Source: Flavobacterium sp. KS-LB2
GTDB lineage: Bacteria; Bacteroidota; Bacteroidia; Flavobacteriales; Flavobacteriaceae
Length of the DNA stretch: 64,000 nt
Direction of reading: 5' to 3'
Assembly: GCF_036895565.1 (NCBI RefSeq)
Contig: NZ_CP145904.1
Location: forward strand, 806,001 to 870,000
Position 1 is the stretch's first letter, and every line of letters begins with the position of its first letter. A model generated the notes under the pieces. It saw nothing but the letters and a program-made list of their open reading frames with translations, had not been told where the DNA came from and searched no databases. The translations under genes were made by a program, and so were the position numbers. Of the stretch, positions 16,047 to 26,471 are shown piece by piece.

Positions 16047-17786
16047 TTAATATCCAGGATTTTGTTTGTATAACCCTCCTGTAAAATCAATTTCTCTTTG
16101 AGGTATCGGATAATACTCATCTCTACCTGCCGTAAACTTTGCATTAGAAAGAAAATCTCTTTTAGTTTTCTCAACATTAAGGTAGGCATTCAAAACGGGC
16201 TCAGCAATACCCCATCTTACTAAATCAAAGAATCTTGGTCCTTCCATACCAAACTCCAATCTCCTTTCAAACATTAACGCCTTCATTGCGTAGTCTTTTG
16301 ATGGGAAAGAAGCATATGGTTGAACTTTATAAACATTTGAAGCTCCTGCAGCTAAAGTCATTGCAGTACTGGCTGCTGCTCTTGCTCTAATTTGATTAAT
16401 CAAAGGTAACGCTTCTGCATATCTATTCAATTGAATTAATGCTTCTGCTTTGAATAATAAAACATCCGAATATCTAATAAAATCAACGTTTTTAGAAGTA
16501 CCTATGAATGGTCCGTTTTTTACATAGCAAGAACAGTCTGGAGATTGTTGCTCTTTCATATTTCCAAAGTATCCATAAACACCTGGATCTCTAGCCCAAC
16601 TCAATTTATAGACCATATCGCCTGAATTTTTTAGCGTGTTTTTATATTTAAATGGTCTTCCTGGCACACCAACAGTATGGTCAATTCTTGGGTCTAAAGT
16701 AACTCCAGCTGCAAGTGGAGCATCACCATTAGTTATTGTATTAAAAATATCTGAATTATTGAAAGTGTCTAATAATGGTAAGCCATTAGCATCAGTTCTA
16801 AATGCATTCACCATATTTTGGCTTGCCATATGAAAGCCACAACATCCATATAGAGGCGTTCCATGAGGAGAGTTTAATCCCGTAACAAAACTTACTCTTC
16901 CTGTATTGGTTCCGTCATTTATAGAGAATTGTACAGCCCAAATAGATTCTGAACCATTATCATGACCATCTAAAAAATTATTTCCAAAGTCAGGCTCTAA
17001 ACTTCCTGTCACTTTATCAGCATAATCTATTACTTTTTGTAATTTTGTTGCATCTATACTAGTTACTTGATGCGCATCATTTTGCTTATATGCCTGATAT
17101 AAACTTAATTTTGCAAGATAAGCAGCTGCAGCATTTTTATCAGCTCTACCAACCTGATCCTGACTTTGTTGTAAATTATCAAATGCAAATTGTAAATCAG
17201 CTGCAATTTTGTCCCATAAAGCATCACTTGACAAATCATTTGACGTTTTTAATATGTCTTCTTGAGTAAGCTCTTCTGTGATATAAGGAACTTTATTAAA
17301 CAATAACTTTAACATAAAATGAGAATGCGCTCTTAAAAAACGCAATTCTGCTTGTCTCACTTTTTTTAATGGATAATCCGCATCTGGAATTGCATTAATA
17401 ACAGACAAGGCAAAGTTAGCTCTAGAAATCGCTTTATAATGATTTGTCCAAGTTCTAGGTAACATCCAGTCTCCATAATCCGCAATAGTTGTATTGTATT
17501 GTTCATAACGGTCAATTGCATCAACATCGCCACGACCTCCACCTCCTTTATAGGCATCATCAGATCGTACACTTCCGTAAACCCATTGGTTTGTTATTGG
17601 GCCAACCATTTCGTCATTTCCAATTGCAGCATAGGCCGCGTTTACAAGTGCTTCTGCATTTGCAGCTGTTGCCACATTTCCAGAAGACAATACTCCTGTT
17701 GGTTCATAATCTAAAAAATCGGAGCTACATGATGTCAAAAATAAAATTGACAAGCAAATGGTAACTATATTATTATATTTCTTCAT
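16047..17786 (-). CDS. SusD/RagB-family surface glycan-binding lipoprotein (fructan locus)
   Basis: A 579-residue outer-membrane lipoprotein. The signal peptide ends in the lipobox LTSC with C20 as the lipidated residue, followed by SSDFLDYEPTG, a very typical SusD start. The TPR-like helical core is present (AELRFLRAHSHFMLKLLF), as is the C-terminal RagB/SusD part (KALMFERRLEFGMEGPRFFDLVRWG, YYPIPQREID). Known SusD proteins lie over the SusC barrel and deliver oligosaccharides. It is 9 bp downstream of susC in the same direction, as in nearly all SusCD pairs. The glycan is inferred to be a fructan (levan or inulin) from the GH32 neighbour. Confidence 0.95.
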   Translation of the reverse strand: MKKYNNIVTICLSILFLTSCSSDFLDYEPTGVLSSGNVATAANAEALVNAAYAAIGNDEMVGPITNQWVYGSVRSDDAYKGGGGRGDVDAIDRYEQYNTTIADYGDWMLPRTWTNHYKAISRANFALSVINAIPDADYPLKKVRQAELRFLRAHSHFMLKLLFNKVPYITEELTQEDILKTSNDLSSDALWDKIAADLQFAFDNLQQSQDQVGRADKNAAAAYLAKLSLYQAYKQNDAHQVTSIDATKLQKVIDYADKVTGSLEPDFGNNFLDGHDNGSESIWAVQFSINDGTNTGRVSFVTGLNSPHGTPLYGCCGFHMASQNMVNAFRTDANGLPLLDTFNNSDIFNTITNGDAPLAAGVTLDPRIDHTVGVPGRPFKYKNTLKNSGDMVYKLSWARDPGVYGYFGNMKEQQSPDCSCYVKNGPFIGTSKNVDFIRYSDVLLFKAEALIQLNRYAEALPLINQIRARAAASTAMTLAAGASNVYKVQPYASFPSKDYAMKALMFERRLEFGMEGPRFFDLVRWGIAEPVLNAYLNVEKTKRDFLSNAKFTAGRDEYYPIPQREIDFTGGLYKQNPGY

Positions 17787-17795
17787 GATAATTAA

Positions 17796-20700
17796 TTAAA
17801 AATTAAAGTTTACACCTAATGAGAATGTAGTTGGTACTGGTATTCTATTAACATCTGTTCGTTCTGGATCGGAACCAATATATCCTTTTGGAGTAAACCA
17901 AAATAAATTTTCTCCTTGAGCATAGATTCTACAACTTGTGATGAATCCCGATTTTTGAACTAACTCATCTGAGAATGAATACCCAATTTGCATGTTTCTA
18001 ACTTTGAAATAAGAATTATTTCTTAAGATATAATCTGACATCTGTGTGTCATTGTTTGCTAATGAAAGAGATGGCACCTCAGTATTTGTATTTGTTGGTG
18101 TCCAAGCATTCAAAGTTCCAGGGCCAGCATTATCTCTTCCTTGAACAAAATTATTCCAAAAAATATACGGATCTACCCCAACTCTGCCGGCTACACCAGA
18201 ACCAAAAATGGAGAAATCAATATTTTTATAAGCCAAACTAATATTAATACCGTATTCTAATTTTGGAAGAGTTGTACCAATAAAAGTTCTATCATCTGAA
18301 TTAATCACATTATCCCCATTGATATCAACAAATTTAATACCTCCCAATCGAGAACCTACTTGAGTAGCATGTGCATCTATTTCAGCTTGATTTTGGAATA
18401 AACCCTCTGTTTTATATCCAAAAACTTCGAATTGTGAATGCCCTATTATTGAATTAGCTGCAGTTCCTGGATAAGCTGCTCTTACCTCTGCTGGCAAATC
18501 AGTAATTTCATTCTTAGTTGCACCAAAATTTGTAGTAATATTAAAAGACAATCCATTATCTAATTTATCTGCATATCCTACTGTAAGTTCCCAACCTTTA
18601 TTTGCAGTTGAAGCACCATTTACAAAACGTTGCTGTCCTTCTCCAACAGCAGATGCAACTGGTGGTCTAATCAAAATTCCCTCTGTCTTTCTTGAGAAAT
18701 AATCAAAGGATCCTGATAATTTATCTCCGAAAAAACCAAAATCCAAACCTACATTAACCTCTTTAGTAGTTTCCCATTTTAACCCTGAATTCGCAGCTTG
18801 TATGGATACAAAACCAGAAGGTAAATTGCCTGTGTTAGTTCCATTCAAATCATAAGCAGTTCCAACATTATAATAAATATTGAAAAAATCTGGATAGTAG
18901 ACATTTTGATTTGGTCCATATCGAGCTTCATATAGTCCAAAACGAGCATTATCTCCAATAGATTGATTTCCTACTTCGCCATAACCAGCACGTAACTTCA
19001 AGTTAGAAACTACAGTTACATTATTAAAGAACTCTTCATTATTGATTCTCCATCCTGCAGTAACGGCTGGAAAAATACCATATCTATTATCTTCACCAAA
19101 TCTTGATGATCCATCTCGACGAATAGTAAATGACGCTAAATATCGGTCAGAAAAGGAATAATTAAATTTACCAAACTGAGAAAGTAGTCTACTACCCGTT
19201 GAAATTCCATTGTTTGTTCTAGCCCCAGTAGCCGCAGATAGTGTAAAGTAAGATTCTGATTCAACCGCGAATCCCTCTGCACGTGCAAACAACGTATTCA
19301 AATCCGTTTTAGTAGATTCAGTACCAATAAGGATTCCAATTTTATGTTCAGAAATAGTAAGATTATAATTTAAAGTATTTGAAATGGTTAAACTAGAATA
19401 TTTATTAGTATCAAAAGTTAAACTATTATTACTTCTATTAACAAATCCATTTTTCACAATTGGTTCAATGTCTTTCCTGCTGAAATCATTAAAATCCATC
19501 CCAATACTATTTCTAAAGGTTAGCCCTTTTAAAATGTCAATTTCAGTAAAAACATTACCGTACAAAGCCATTTTTTTGCTATTATCCCATCTGTTCAAAT
19601 ATTGCATTAGTAAAGGGTTGTTTCTATCTGAATAACCGGATCCCAATGGACCAGCATAATCACCAGATGCAGTGTAAACTGGAATCGTTGGTGCAAGGGT
19701 TATTGCTAAACCAGGTGTTGGTGCATTTCCAACATCATTGGCAGCAGCTCTTTCATTTGACTGTGTAAATTGAGAATTGACACCAAATCTAACTTTGTCA
19801 TTGAACAACTTGAAATTGGCATTAAGTCTTGCTGAATATCTCTCATAATTAGTATATTTTAGCATACCAGAATTATCTAAATACCCCATGTTCAACACCG
19901 CATTTGCTTTTTCAGATCCACCAGATACAGATAAATCATTATTGATAAGAAGCCCTGTTTGGTATACAGTATCTTGCCAATCTGTATCTCCTGCGGGAAC
20001 ATTAGTATCTCCGCCTACATACGGCTTTACACTCACGCTGTTTAATACTGGATTACTGAAGTCATTATTCCAATCAAAATTATAGATTTCACCATATCCC
20101 CCAGACGGACTTGCTCCATCGTTAACAGATGCTTGCCATAACACTTTTCCTCTATCCAAAGCATTCAGCATTGTATATCGCTGTTTTTTCTCCGAAAGTA
20201 CAGAAACGTTTGTACTATATGATACTTTAGTCACACCTCCTTTTGCAGCATTTTTAGTGGTAACAATGATTACCCCATTCGCAGCTCTAGAACCATAAAT
20301 AGAGGAAGCCGATGCATCTTTTAAGACTTGAATAGATGCAATAGCACTTGGACTCAAACTAGCAAATACCTCTGGTCTTGTTGTGGGAACCCCATCGATA
20401 ACATACAATGGATCTGTATTACCAAGTGTACTTACCCCTCTGATTAATATTCTACTATTTGCCCCACTTGGATCTCCTGATTTCTCTATATTCAAACCAG
20501 CAACCCTTCCTTGCAAAGCTTGCATAGCATTTCCAGAACTCATGGTTTGCCCAGTAATAGGTTTCAGTTCTACTACCGTAACCGCACCGGTTAAATCGGC
20601 TTTTTTCTCTTTAGAATAACCAGTTACAACAACCTCTTGCAGTTTCAAAGACTCTGCTTTTAATGCAATTTTTAAAGTGGTTTGTCCATTAAGTTTAACA

Positions 20701-20945
20701 GACTGAGATTCATATCCAGTAAAACTAAATATTAAAGTTGCATTTTTGTCTACATTGTTTATCGAAAACTGACCGTCGAGATCCGTAGTTGTTCCGACTT
20801 TAGTTCCAGAAACCAGTACTGATGCACCAGGAAGAGACATTCCATCTTCGGAAGAAGTTACCACTCCTTTGATTTCTATATTTTGGGCCGATACAGAAAA
20901 AAACGAACCCATAAGGATTAAGTAAAGAATAATTTTGTGTTTCAT
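17796..20945 (-). CDS. SusC/RagA-family TonB-dependent outer-membrane transporter (fructan locus)
   Basis: A 1049-residue outer-membrane receptor. A signal peptide (ends FSVSAQ) is followed by a carboxypeptidase-regulatory-like domain at about 24-95 and a TonB-box-like LQEVVVTGYS. The plug runs about 110-230 (ALQGRVAGLNI, LIRGVSTLG, PLYVIDGVP, LKDASASSIYGSRAANGVIIV), and the barrel ends in a C-terminal aromatic strand (TFSLGVNFNF). It would import oligofructosides using TonB energy together with the SusD partner next door. Spacing to the GH32 gene is 12 bp, so the genes are co-transcribed. Confidence 0.96.
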   Translation of the reverse strand: MKHKIILYLILMGSFFSVSAQNIEIKGVVTSSEDGMSLPGASVLVSGTKVGTTTDLDGQFSINNVDKNATLIFSFTGYESQSVKLNGQTTLKIALKAESLKLQEVVVTGYSKEKKADLTGAVTVVELKPITGQTMSSGNAMQALQGRVAGLNIEKSGDPSGANSRILIRGVSTLGNTDPLYVIDGVPTTRPEVFASLSPSAIASIQVLKDASASSIYGSRAANGVIIVTTKNAAKGGVTKVSYSTNVSVLSEKKQRYTMLNALDRGKVLWQASVNDGASPSGGYGEIYNFDWNNDFSNPVLNSVSVKPYVGGDTNVPAGDTDWQDTVYQTGLLINNDLSVSGGSEKANAVLNMGYLDNSGMLKYTNYERYSARLNANFKLFNDKVRFGVNSQFTQSNERAAANDVGNAPTPGLAITLAPTIPVYTASGDYAGPLGSGYSDRNNPLLMQYLNRWDNSKKMALYGNVFTEIDILKGLTFRNSIGMDFNDFSRKDIEPIVKNGFVNRSNNSLTFDTNKYSSLTISNTLNYNLTISEHKIGILIGTESTKTDLNTLFARAEGFAVESESYFTLSAATGARTNNGISTGSRLLSQFGKFNYSFSDRYLASFTIRRDGSSRFGEDNRYGIFPAVTAGWRINNEEFFNNVTVVSNLKLRAGYGEVGNQSIGDNARFGLYEARYGPNQNVYYPDFFNIYYNVGTAYDLNGTNTGNLPSGFVSIQAANSGLKWETTKEVNVGLDFGFFGDKLSGSFDYFSRKTEGILIRPPVASAVGEGQQRFVNGASTANKGWELTVGYADKLDNGLSFNITTNFGATKNEITDLPAEVRAAYPGTAANSIIGHSQFEVFGYKTEGLFQNQAEIDAHATQVGSRLGGIKFVDINGDNVINSDDRTFIGTTLPKLEYGINISLAYKNIDFSIFGSGVAGRVGVDPYIFWNNFVQGRDNAGPGTLNAWTPTNTNTEVPSLSLANNDTQMSDYILRNNSYFKVRNMQIGYSFSDELVQKSGFITSCRIYAQGENLFWFTPKGYIGSDPERTDVNRIPVPTTFSLGVNFNF

Positions 20946-20957
20946 AATTTAGTTGGT

Positions 20958-22556
20958 TTAGTTAAAATTAAGTTGGTTAATAATTAAGTTTTCAATGGTA
21001 TACTCCGTATTAGCTTTAGAAACTGAAAAATATTCCATTGGTTGATCCGGAAAAAATATTTCAGTCATAACAGTTTTTCCATTGTTATAAAAAATTTCAA
21101 TTGAGGTTTTATCAACGATTATTCTTATATCCATTTTATCAAAGTCACCCTTAAAAGGAGCCTTTGAAATATTTTTTGCAAAAAGGTCTGAAAAACTTAA
21201 TTTTCCAGATTTTGATCTATCGATAAAAAAGTAATTCTCCTTTTTATTGATTCCAAATTGAATTGTATTCTTAGCATCATTTGACAACGAAAAGGTGTAA
21301 ATATCCTTTTTAAGATTCTTTAAAGAAAAGTGTATATCCAATTTAGATAAATCGACTACTGTCTTATCTACCAAAACTGTTTCCTTATCAATTTTAATCT
21401 TATCTTTTTTAATCGTTTTTGCAATATAATTTTGTAATTCTTTTACGGGTTTAGAAGAAACAATATAGTGACCACCATCTTTCACAAGTACTAATTCTCT
21501 AGGTATAGTCATACTGCTTCTCCATGTTTTAGTTGGTACCTTTTGCGCATAATCCCAATTTGACATCCACCCAATAAACAATTTTCGGCCATCTACCTCA
21601 GATATATTAGCCCAAGTAACCCCTGCATAATTATCTCTTCCATAGTCGATCCAAAGTCCTTTTTGTTGTTTTACATCTTTTAAAAAAGTTTCATCGATAG
21701 TGAATTTTTTTCCGTCAAAATCACCTACAAAGTATTGTGTAGCTGAACCACCATTAGGTCCTCCTGGATTAATACTTGATAACATAACCCATTTGTAATC
21801 ATCTGTCCCATCAACTAGCATAGGAAAAAAATCCGGGCATTCCCAAACGCCTCCATGAGCTCCTGTCTCTTTCCCAAAATCTGAAAGCAGTGACCAATCT
21901 TTCAAATTTTTAGAACCATAAAACATCGTTTTATCTCCAGCTGCCAGTATCATTAACCATTGTTGATGAATCGCGTCCCAAGTCATTTTAGGGTCTCTAA
22001 AATCTTTAATACTTGGATTTTTAATAATTGGATTAGCCTCATATTTTGTCCAAGTCAACCCTTCATTTAAGGAATAGGCAATCCCTTGTGACTGATAATT
22101 GATCTCTCCTGATTTTTCCATTTTCATGTCATGATACGTAAACATCGCAACCATAGGTGGATTTTTTAGACTTCCGAATCCTGAAGTATTTTTCACATCG
22201 ACAACCGCACTTCCCGAAAAAATGTACCCTTTTTCATCCGGATAAAGCGCAATGGGTTTTTCAGTCCAGGTTATAAGATCAGTACTGATAGCGTGCCCCC
22301 AATGCATAGGTCCCCATACATTTGAATCTGGATAATATTGATAAAAAAGGTGGTAATATCCATTGTAATAAAACATCCCATTAGGATCATTCATCCAACC
22401 TTTTTTGGGAGTAAAATGAAAATTCGGTCTATACAATTCTGATTCTGTATAATTCTTCTTTTCATTAAACAAAGATTGCTTACACCCAAATAAGAGAAAC
22501 ATTCCCATAATACAGCACAAAAATCTGAGAGATTCTTTTTTAATTATTGTCTTCAT
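20958..22556 (-). CDS. GH32 fructanase lipoprotein (levanase/inulinase type)
   Basis: A 532-residue secreted lipoprotein; lipobox LLFGC with C25. The GH32 catalytic set is complete: WMNDPNG at 54-60 (nucleophile D57), FRDP at 186-189 (D188, transition-state stabiliser) and ECPDFF at 239-244 (acid/base E239). The five-blade propeller is followed by a C-terminal beta-sandwich (DIRIIVDKTSIEIFYNNGK). The enzyme hydrolyses beta-fructofuranosyl linkages in levan, inulin or sucrose, probably at the cell surface or in the periplasm. Endo versus exo action and linkage preference cannot be read from the sequence. It sits between the porter (5-bp gap) and susC (12-bp gap). Confidence 0.95.
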   Translation of the reverse strand: MKTIIKKESLRFLCCIMGMFLLFGCKQSLFNEKKNYTESELYRPNFHFTPKKGWMNDPNGMFYYNGYYHLFYQYYPDSNVWGPMHWGHAISTDLITWTEKPIALYPDEKGYIFSGSAVVDVKNTSGFGSLKNPPMVAMFTYHDMKMEKSGEINYQSQGIAYSLNEGLTWTKYEANPIIKNPSIKDFRDPKMTWDAIHQQWLMILAAGDKTMFYGSKNLKDWSLLSDFGKETGAHGGVWECPDFFPMLVDGTDDYKWVMLSSINPGGPNGGSATQYFVGDFDGKKFTIDETFLKDVKQQKGLWIDYGRDNYAGVTWANISEVDGRKLFIGWMSNWDYAQKVPTKTWRSSMTIPRELVLVKDGGHYIVSSKPVKELQNYIAKTIKKDKIKIDKETVLVDKTVVDLSKLDIHFSLKNLKKDIYTFSLSNDAKNTIQFGINKKENYFFIDRSKSGKLSFSDLFAKNISKAPFKGDFDKMDIRIIVDKTSIEIFYNNGKTVMTEIFFPDQPMEYFSVSKANTEYTIENLIINQLNFN

Positions 22557-22561
22557 AACTA

Positions 22562-23884
22562 TTATTTAATTAATTTTTTACTTAATTCTTCCAAAGAAAT
22601 TCCTTTGGTTTCCGGCATCATAAACGCAACAAACAAGAGCTGAAAAACCATCATCACTGCAAAAAACATAAAAACTACTCCAGGCCCTACTGTAGAAAAT
22701 AGATACGGAATTAATGATGGAATAATAGCTGCCAGAACCCAATGCGTAGTACTCCCAAAGGATTGACCTGATGCTCTTAGATGATTTGGGCAAATTTCTG
22801 ATATGAAAACCCAAATTACAGCACCTTGACCTATCGCATGTGCAGCAATAAATAGAAATAAGAAAACGGGAACAGCTATTCCTTCCCAGTGAAAAAAGAA
22901 AGCCATTGCAACAAGTGAAAGTGATATAATATACCCCACAGAACCAATGTACATTAATATTTTACGCCCTAATTTGTCGATTAAGAAAACGCCCAATAGT
23001 GTAAAAAGTAAATTCACTACCCCTATTCCAATACTACTTAGTAAAGCGGTACTTTCACCAAGACCCGCCTCTTGAAATATTCTGCTGGAATAATATAAAA
23101 AAGCATTAATTCCTGATAATTGATTGAAAAAAGCCATTAAAAAGGCCAATACCAAAGGTGTTCTGTATTTCTTTAAAAATATAGTATCATTAACCTTAGA
23201 AGCATCTTTGTTATCTTTATCTATCTCTTCTTTTATTTTTTCATAATCCGCCTCTTGCCCCATTAATTCCAACACTTTTCTAGCTTCGTCATTCTTGAGT
23301 TTAGACAATAACCATCTTGGGCTTTCAGGAATCGAAATAATTAATAAAATATAAATTACAGATGGAATTGCTTGTACTCCCATCATCCATCTCCATGAAT
23401 TTTCGCCCACATCGTTTAAAAGATAATTAGACAAAAAAGCCATCAGAATCCCAAAAACAATATTGAATTGATAAAAAGCAACCAGCTTCCCTCTATCTTT
23501 TGCAGGAGCAATTTCTGATATATATGCTGGCGCTGCAATTGTTGATGCCCCAACACCTAAACCTCCAATAAATCTAAATGCGGCAAATACAAATGGATTA
23601 TTTGCAAAAGCAGATCCAATTGCAGAAAACAAGAATAAAATACCTATCCATAATAAAGTATTTTTTCTTCCTATCTTATTAGTCGGAATCCCGCCAAATA
23701 TTGCCCCAAGTACAGTTCCCCATAATGCCATTCCCATAACAACTGTGCCATGAAATGCATCCGAAGAATTCCAAAGAACTTGAAGTTTTTTATCTGCTCC
23801 AGAAATAACAACTGTATCAAAACCAAATAGGAAGCCTGCTAATGAAGCAATCAAAGCCCAAACAACAATTTTTTTCATTATCAA
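22562..23884 (-). CDS. MFS sugar porter, probable fructose:H+ symporter
   Basis: A 440-residue inner-membrane protein with 12 predicted helices. All sugar-porter family marks are visible: NKIGRKNTLLW after helix 2, RFIGGLGVGAS and YISEIAPAKDRGK around helix 4-5, PESPRWL before the central loop, QLSGINAFLYYS in helix 7, DKLGRK after helix 8 and PETKGISLEEL at the C-terminus. It would bring fructose released by the GH32 enzymes into the cytoplasm for the fructokinase. It is the first gene of the operon, 146 bp downstream of the operator-like site at 24031-24080. A start two codons later (MKK) is possible. Confidence 0.93.
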   Translation of the reverse strand: MIMKKIVVWALIASLAGFLFGFDTVVISGADKKLQVLWNSSDAFHGTVVMGMALWGTVLGAIFGGIPTNKIGRKNTLLWIGILFLFSAIGSAFANNPFVFAAFRFIGGLGVGASTIAAPAYISEIAPAKDRGKLVAFYQFNIVFGILMAFLSNYLLNDVGENSWRWMMGVQAIPSVIYILLIISIPESPRWLLSKLKNDEARKVLELMGQEADYEKIKEEIDKDNKDASKVNDTIFLKKYRTPLVLAFLMAFFNQLSGINAFLYYSSRIFQEAGLGESTALLSSIGIGVVNLLFTLLGVFLIDKLGRKILMYIGSVGYIISLSLVAMAFFFHWEGIAVPVFLFLFIAAHAIGQGAVIWVFISEICPNHLRASGQSFGSTTHWVLAAIIPSLIPYLFSTVGPGVVFMFFAVMMVFQLLFVAFMMPETKGISLEELSKKLIK

Positions 23885-24030
23885 AAAATATTAAATTAGA
23901 TTGCTAAGATATCCGCATAAATTTCGCTTTTATTTTGAGGATGTTACAATTTCATTTAATACTGTTTCACAATATCGAATAAATAATAAAATACTTATTA
24001 TCAGATAGTTATAATTTAAAATAAACAAAT

Positions 24031-24080
24031 AACTACTTCGTTGTAGTTCGATTATGTTACACGTGTTACAATCATGTTAC
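24031..24080 (-). promoter_or_regulatory. Predicted HTCS operator, site 1 (porter-GH32-susCD-fructokinase operon)
   Basis: On the minus strand this holds GTAACAT repeated at exactly 20-bp spacing, with a third GTAACA between them. Five bases further is the 18-bp imperfect palindrome AACTACAACGAAGTAGTT. The same arrangement recurs at 26472-26522 in front of the other GH32-like gene, with the identical palindrome. Two helical turns between direct repeats is what AraC-type dimers use. A further GTAACAT occurs nearer the gene at 23941-23947. Binding by the neighbouring HTCS is inferred. The rest of the 23885-24634 gap shows no gene. Confidence 0.65.
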
Positions 24081-24471
24081 ACGTATTTTTTAAAAAAAAT
24101 AGATATTCAGAAATAAAAAAAAGTCACTTGATGAATTTTATTCGATTAATAAAATTTTAAATTTATTTTTATAGAAAGTTTAAAAAAAATCGATAAAAAA
24201 AATGAATTTATTAAGAAATTCTATATTATAAAGTATTCTTAAGCTTATAAGAAAAATTACACTGATGAAATGCAATGTGAGTCAAGATTCAGGGACGCCT
24301 TTATACCTGAGTACAGGAATTGCAGCAAGAATAAGACAACTTATACTAAAACAATCCAAATATATCTTCTGCCCCGTTTTATTACGCAATAGGCACTCAA
24401 ACCCAGATTCCCAATAGTTACTTACAGCGTGGAAAACAGCAGAGTTATTGCATTGAAATAAAGCCATAAAA

Positions 24472-24500
24472 AAACCATCAAAATTAGATTTTGATGGTTT
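24472..24500 (-). terminator. Intrinsic terminator of the GH32-like gene
   Basis: CCATCAAAA (24475-24483) pairs with TTTTGATGG (24489-24497) around a 5-nt loop, flanked by A's and T's. On the minus strand the hairpin is followed by seven T's. It lies about 135 bp beyond the stop at 24635. Confidence 0.8.
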
Positions 24501-24634
24501 TGATTTTAACATTAAGAAGGTGAAAAAGTAAAAAATGAACAGAATTAATGTTAATTACTAAACCTGAACCTTTATAAAACAAGCGTTATAATAAAGATTA
24601 AAAAGACTAAAGTCATCCTTTTCTATACTCCTTT

Positions 24635-26173
24635 TTATTTAAAAATTTTTAAGTCCGAAAAAGTGACTTCACCATTATCCGCAAAAATAGCCCACGGATT
24701 CTGATTCATTTTATAGATACGGTTTGTAAAAGCGATTTCGTTATTAATGTATATCACACATACCGAATTTTCAGAAATGATTGTAATATCAAACGCTGCA
24801 TTAGCCGGAACATTTAGCGGAATCTGTGTTACATTTAAGGAGGACGCATTTTTTATAACCTTATCTAATCTTAATTGTTTTTTGGCTAAATCGAATACAA
24901 TGGCAAATACTTCATTTCGTGTTCCACAGGCTCCAAATTCAAAACCAAATTGAGTGGATGATGTCGCTTTTATATGCGTTTTAATTTTAAATGCTCCAGT
25001 TTCTCTGTCAAACACTGAAAATGCTTTTTCAGCCGCATTACCCTTCAATGTATAGGCATCTCCTTGCCTTGTAGTTCCAAAGCCTATTTCCGAATTTAAA
25101 GCTCTGTTAATAATAAACTTGTTGTCTACACCATTGGGTATCGCAATGCCAAATGTTCCATTTGGATGCTGAACAAGTCGATGCGTTACAAGCGATCCAG
25201 CCCAATCAAAAACAGCGGCATCACTATTTTTATTTTTAGTAGGACACCATCCAGTTATATATCGGTTTACACCATCGGTAACAGTTTTCCCAGCATAGAA
25301 AGCAATTCCATCTAAGGCATTATTTGCAGGAGTAATCCAAGTATTGGCAGTCAGCAAACGGTATTTATAGTGTACCATTCGATCATCAATATTAGAATAA
25401 ATCAAATACTGATAATCACCCATACTAAATACATCTGGGCATTCTGTTATAAAGGTAGTTGTATCCTCATAAAATGGTTTTTCCAAAGTCCAATCTCTTA
25501 AATTGGCAGAACTGTATTGAGCAATAACTGCCCGCCATGGCACAGTACTATTAGAAACTAAACCAACCTCAGAACGTGTTGCAATCAACATTTTATACGT
25601 TCCTGTACTTTTATCTTCTATGACGATTGGATCTCTAAATTCATTGCGATCATATCCCCAAGAAGCCTGCAACAAAAAGGAAGGATCTTTGGTCCAATTT
25701 TTTAAATCCGTAGACGTTGCCAGCATAATTTTTTCTTTAGGATCAAGAATTCCGTTATGTCCTGTATAGAAAGCGTAATAAATTCCATCCCTTTTAAAAA
25801 CGGATCCGGTTCCTAATGCACCATCCTGCTGATTCGCAGTTCCAGTGGCAATCATTTCACTAGTGTCGGTGAACGTTGCAAAATCAGACGTAGTTACTTT
25901 ATACCACGGGTGAAAGGTGGGCATTGCATTTCTTGCATCGTACAAATAGAAAAGATGGAAGATACCATTTTCATAAAATGGGATGGGATCACCAACCCAA
26001 CCCACAGAAGGCTTAAAAAATGTCCGATACGTATTATCCGATTCATTAGGAGTTTGACACGCAGGAGCGTTTGTTTCTACAATAGTGGTTTCAGTTGGTT
26101 TATCCTCTTTAGTGCAATTAGTAAATAATGCTAAACAAAGTGGAAGGCATAAAAACGTGCGATTTATTTTCAT
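24635..26173 (-). CDS. GH32-like lipoprotein with altered WMNDPNG motif
   Basis: A 512-residue lipoprotein; lipobox FTNC with C20. It has the GH32/43-type propeller order, but the first catalytic motif reads WVGDPIP (59-65) in place of WMNDPNG. The nucleophile-equivalent D62 is kept, and so are FRDP (179-182, D181) and ECPDVF (244-249, E244). The C-terminal beta-sandwich is present (FDITIISENSVCVIYINNE). It belongs to a divergent GH32-like group common beside fructan SusCD loci. It may cleave a different fructoside or act as a surface binding protein. It forms its own transcription unit between an operator-like site 298 bp upstream and a terminator downstream. Confidence 0.85.
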   Translation of the reverse strand: MKINRTFLCLPLCLALFTNCTKEDKPTETTIVETNAPACQTPNESDNTYRTFFKPSVGWVGDPIPFYENGIFHLFYLYDARNAMPTFHPWYKVTTSDFATFTDTSEMIATGTANQQDGALGTGSVFKRDGIYYAFYTGHNGILDPKEKIMLATSTDLKNWTKDPSFLLQASWGYDRNEFRDPIVIEDKSTGTYKMLIATRSEVGLVSNSTVPWRAVIAQYSSANLRDWTLEKPFYEDTTTFITECPDVFSMGDYQYLIYSNIDDRMVHYKYRLLTANTWITPANNALDGIAFYAGKTVTDGVNRYITGWCPTKNKNSDAAVFDWAGSLVTHRLVQHPNGTFGIAIPNGVDNKFIINRALNSEIGFGTTRQGDAYTLKGNAAEKAFSVFDRETGAFKIKTHIKATSSTQFGFEFGACGTRNEVFAIVFDLAKKQLRLDKVIKNASSLNVTQIPLNVPANAAFDITIISENSVCVIYINNEIAFTNRIYKMNQNPWAIFADNGEVTFSDLKIFK

Positions 26174-26428
26174 ATTGAATGGTTTACGAGAATTATATGT
26201 GCGTTAAAAGATTTGATACTCTCAGATAAAATATTTCTATGAGAAAAAGGAAACGATCAAAAAGAATTTAAAAACTTCCAAGATCTTTCGCAGCTGTAAT
26301 TTAAAATCAAAAAAAATAATTATGTTTAGACCTTAAATTCAATTACTAAGATATTTTTAAAAAATCGGCTTTTATATCAAGAATGGTATGATTTCATACA
26401 ATGCTTTACAAAACCATTAAAAATCACT

Positions 26429-26436
26429 CAAAACTA
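26429..26436 (-). promoter_or_regulatory. Candidate Bacteroidetes -7 element
   Basis: The minus strand reads TAGTTTTG, a full match to the Bacteroidetes -7 consensus TAnnTTTG. It lies 35 bp downstream of operator site 2 and 255 bp upstream of the GH32-like start. No good -33 TTTG is at the usual spacing, which would fit an activator-dependent promoter. Confidence 0.4.
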
Positions 26437-26471
26437 TAATTATCAACACATTAGACATAAACAATAAGAGC

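Noticed and set aside
24282..24512. 76-codon minus-strand ORF after the GH32-like gene
   Set aside because: Its start lies inside the terminator hairpin at 24472-24500 and the translation resembles no protein family. It could be a small fossil, but nothing supports a gene.
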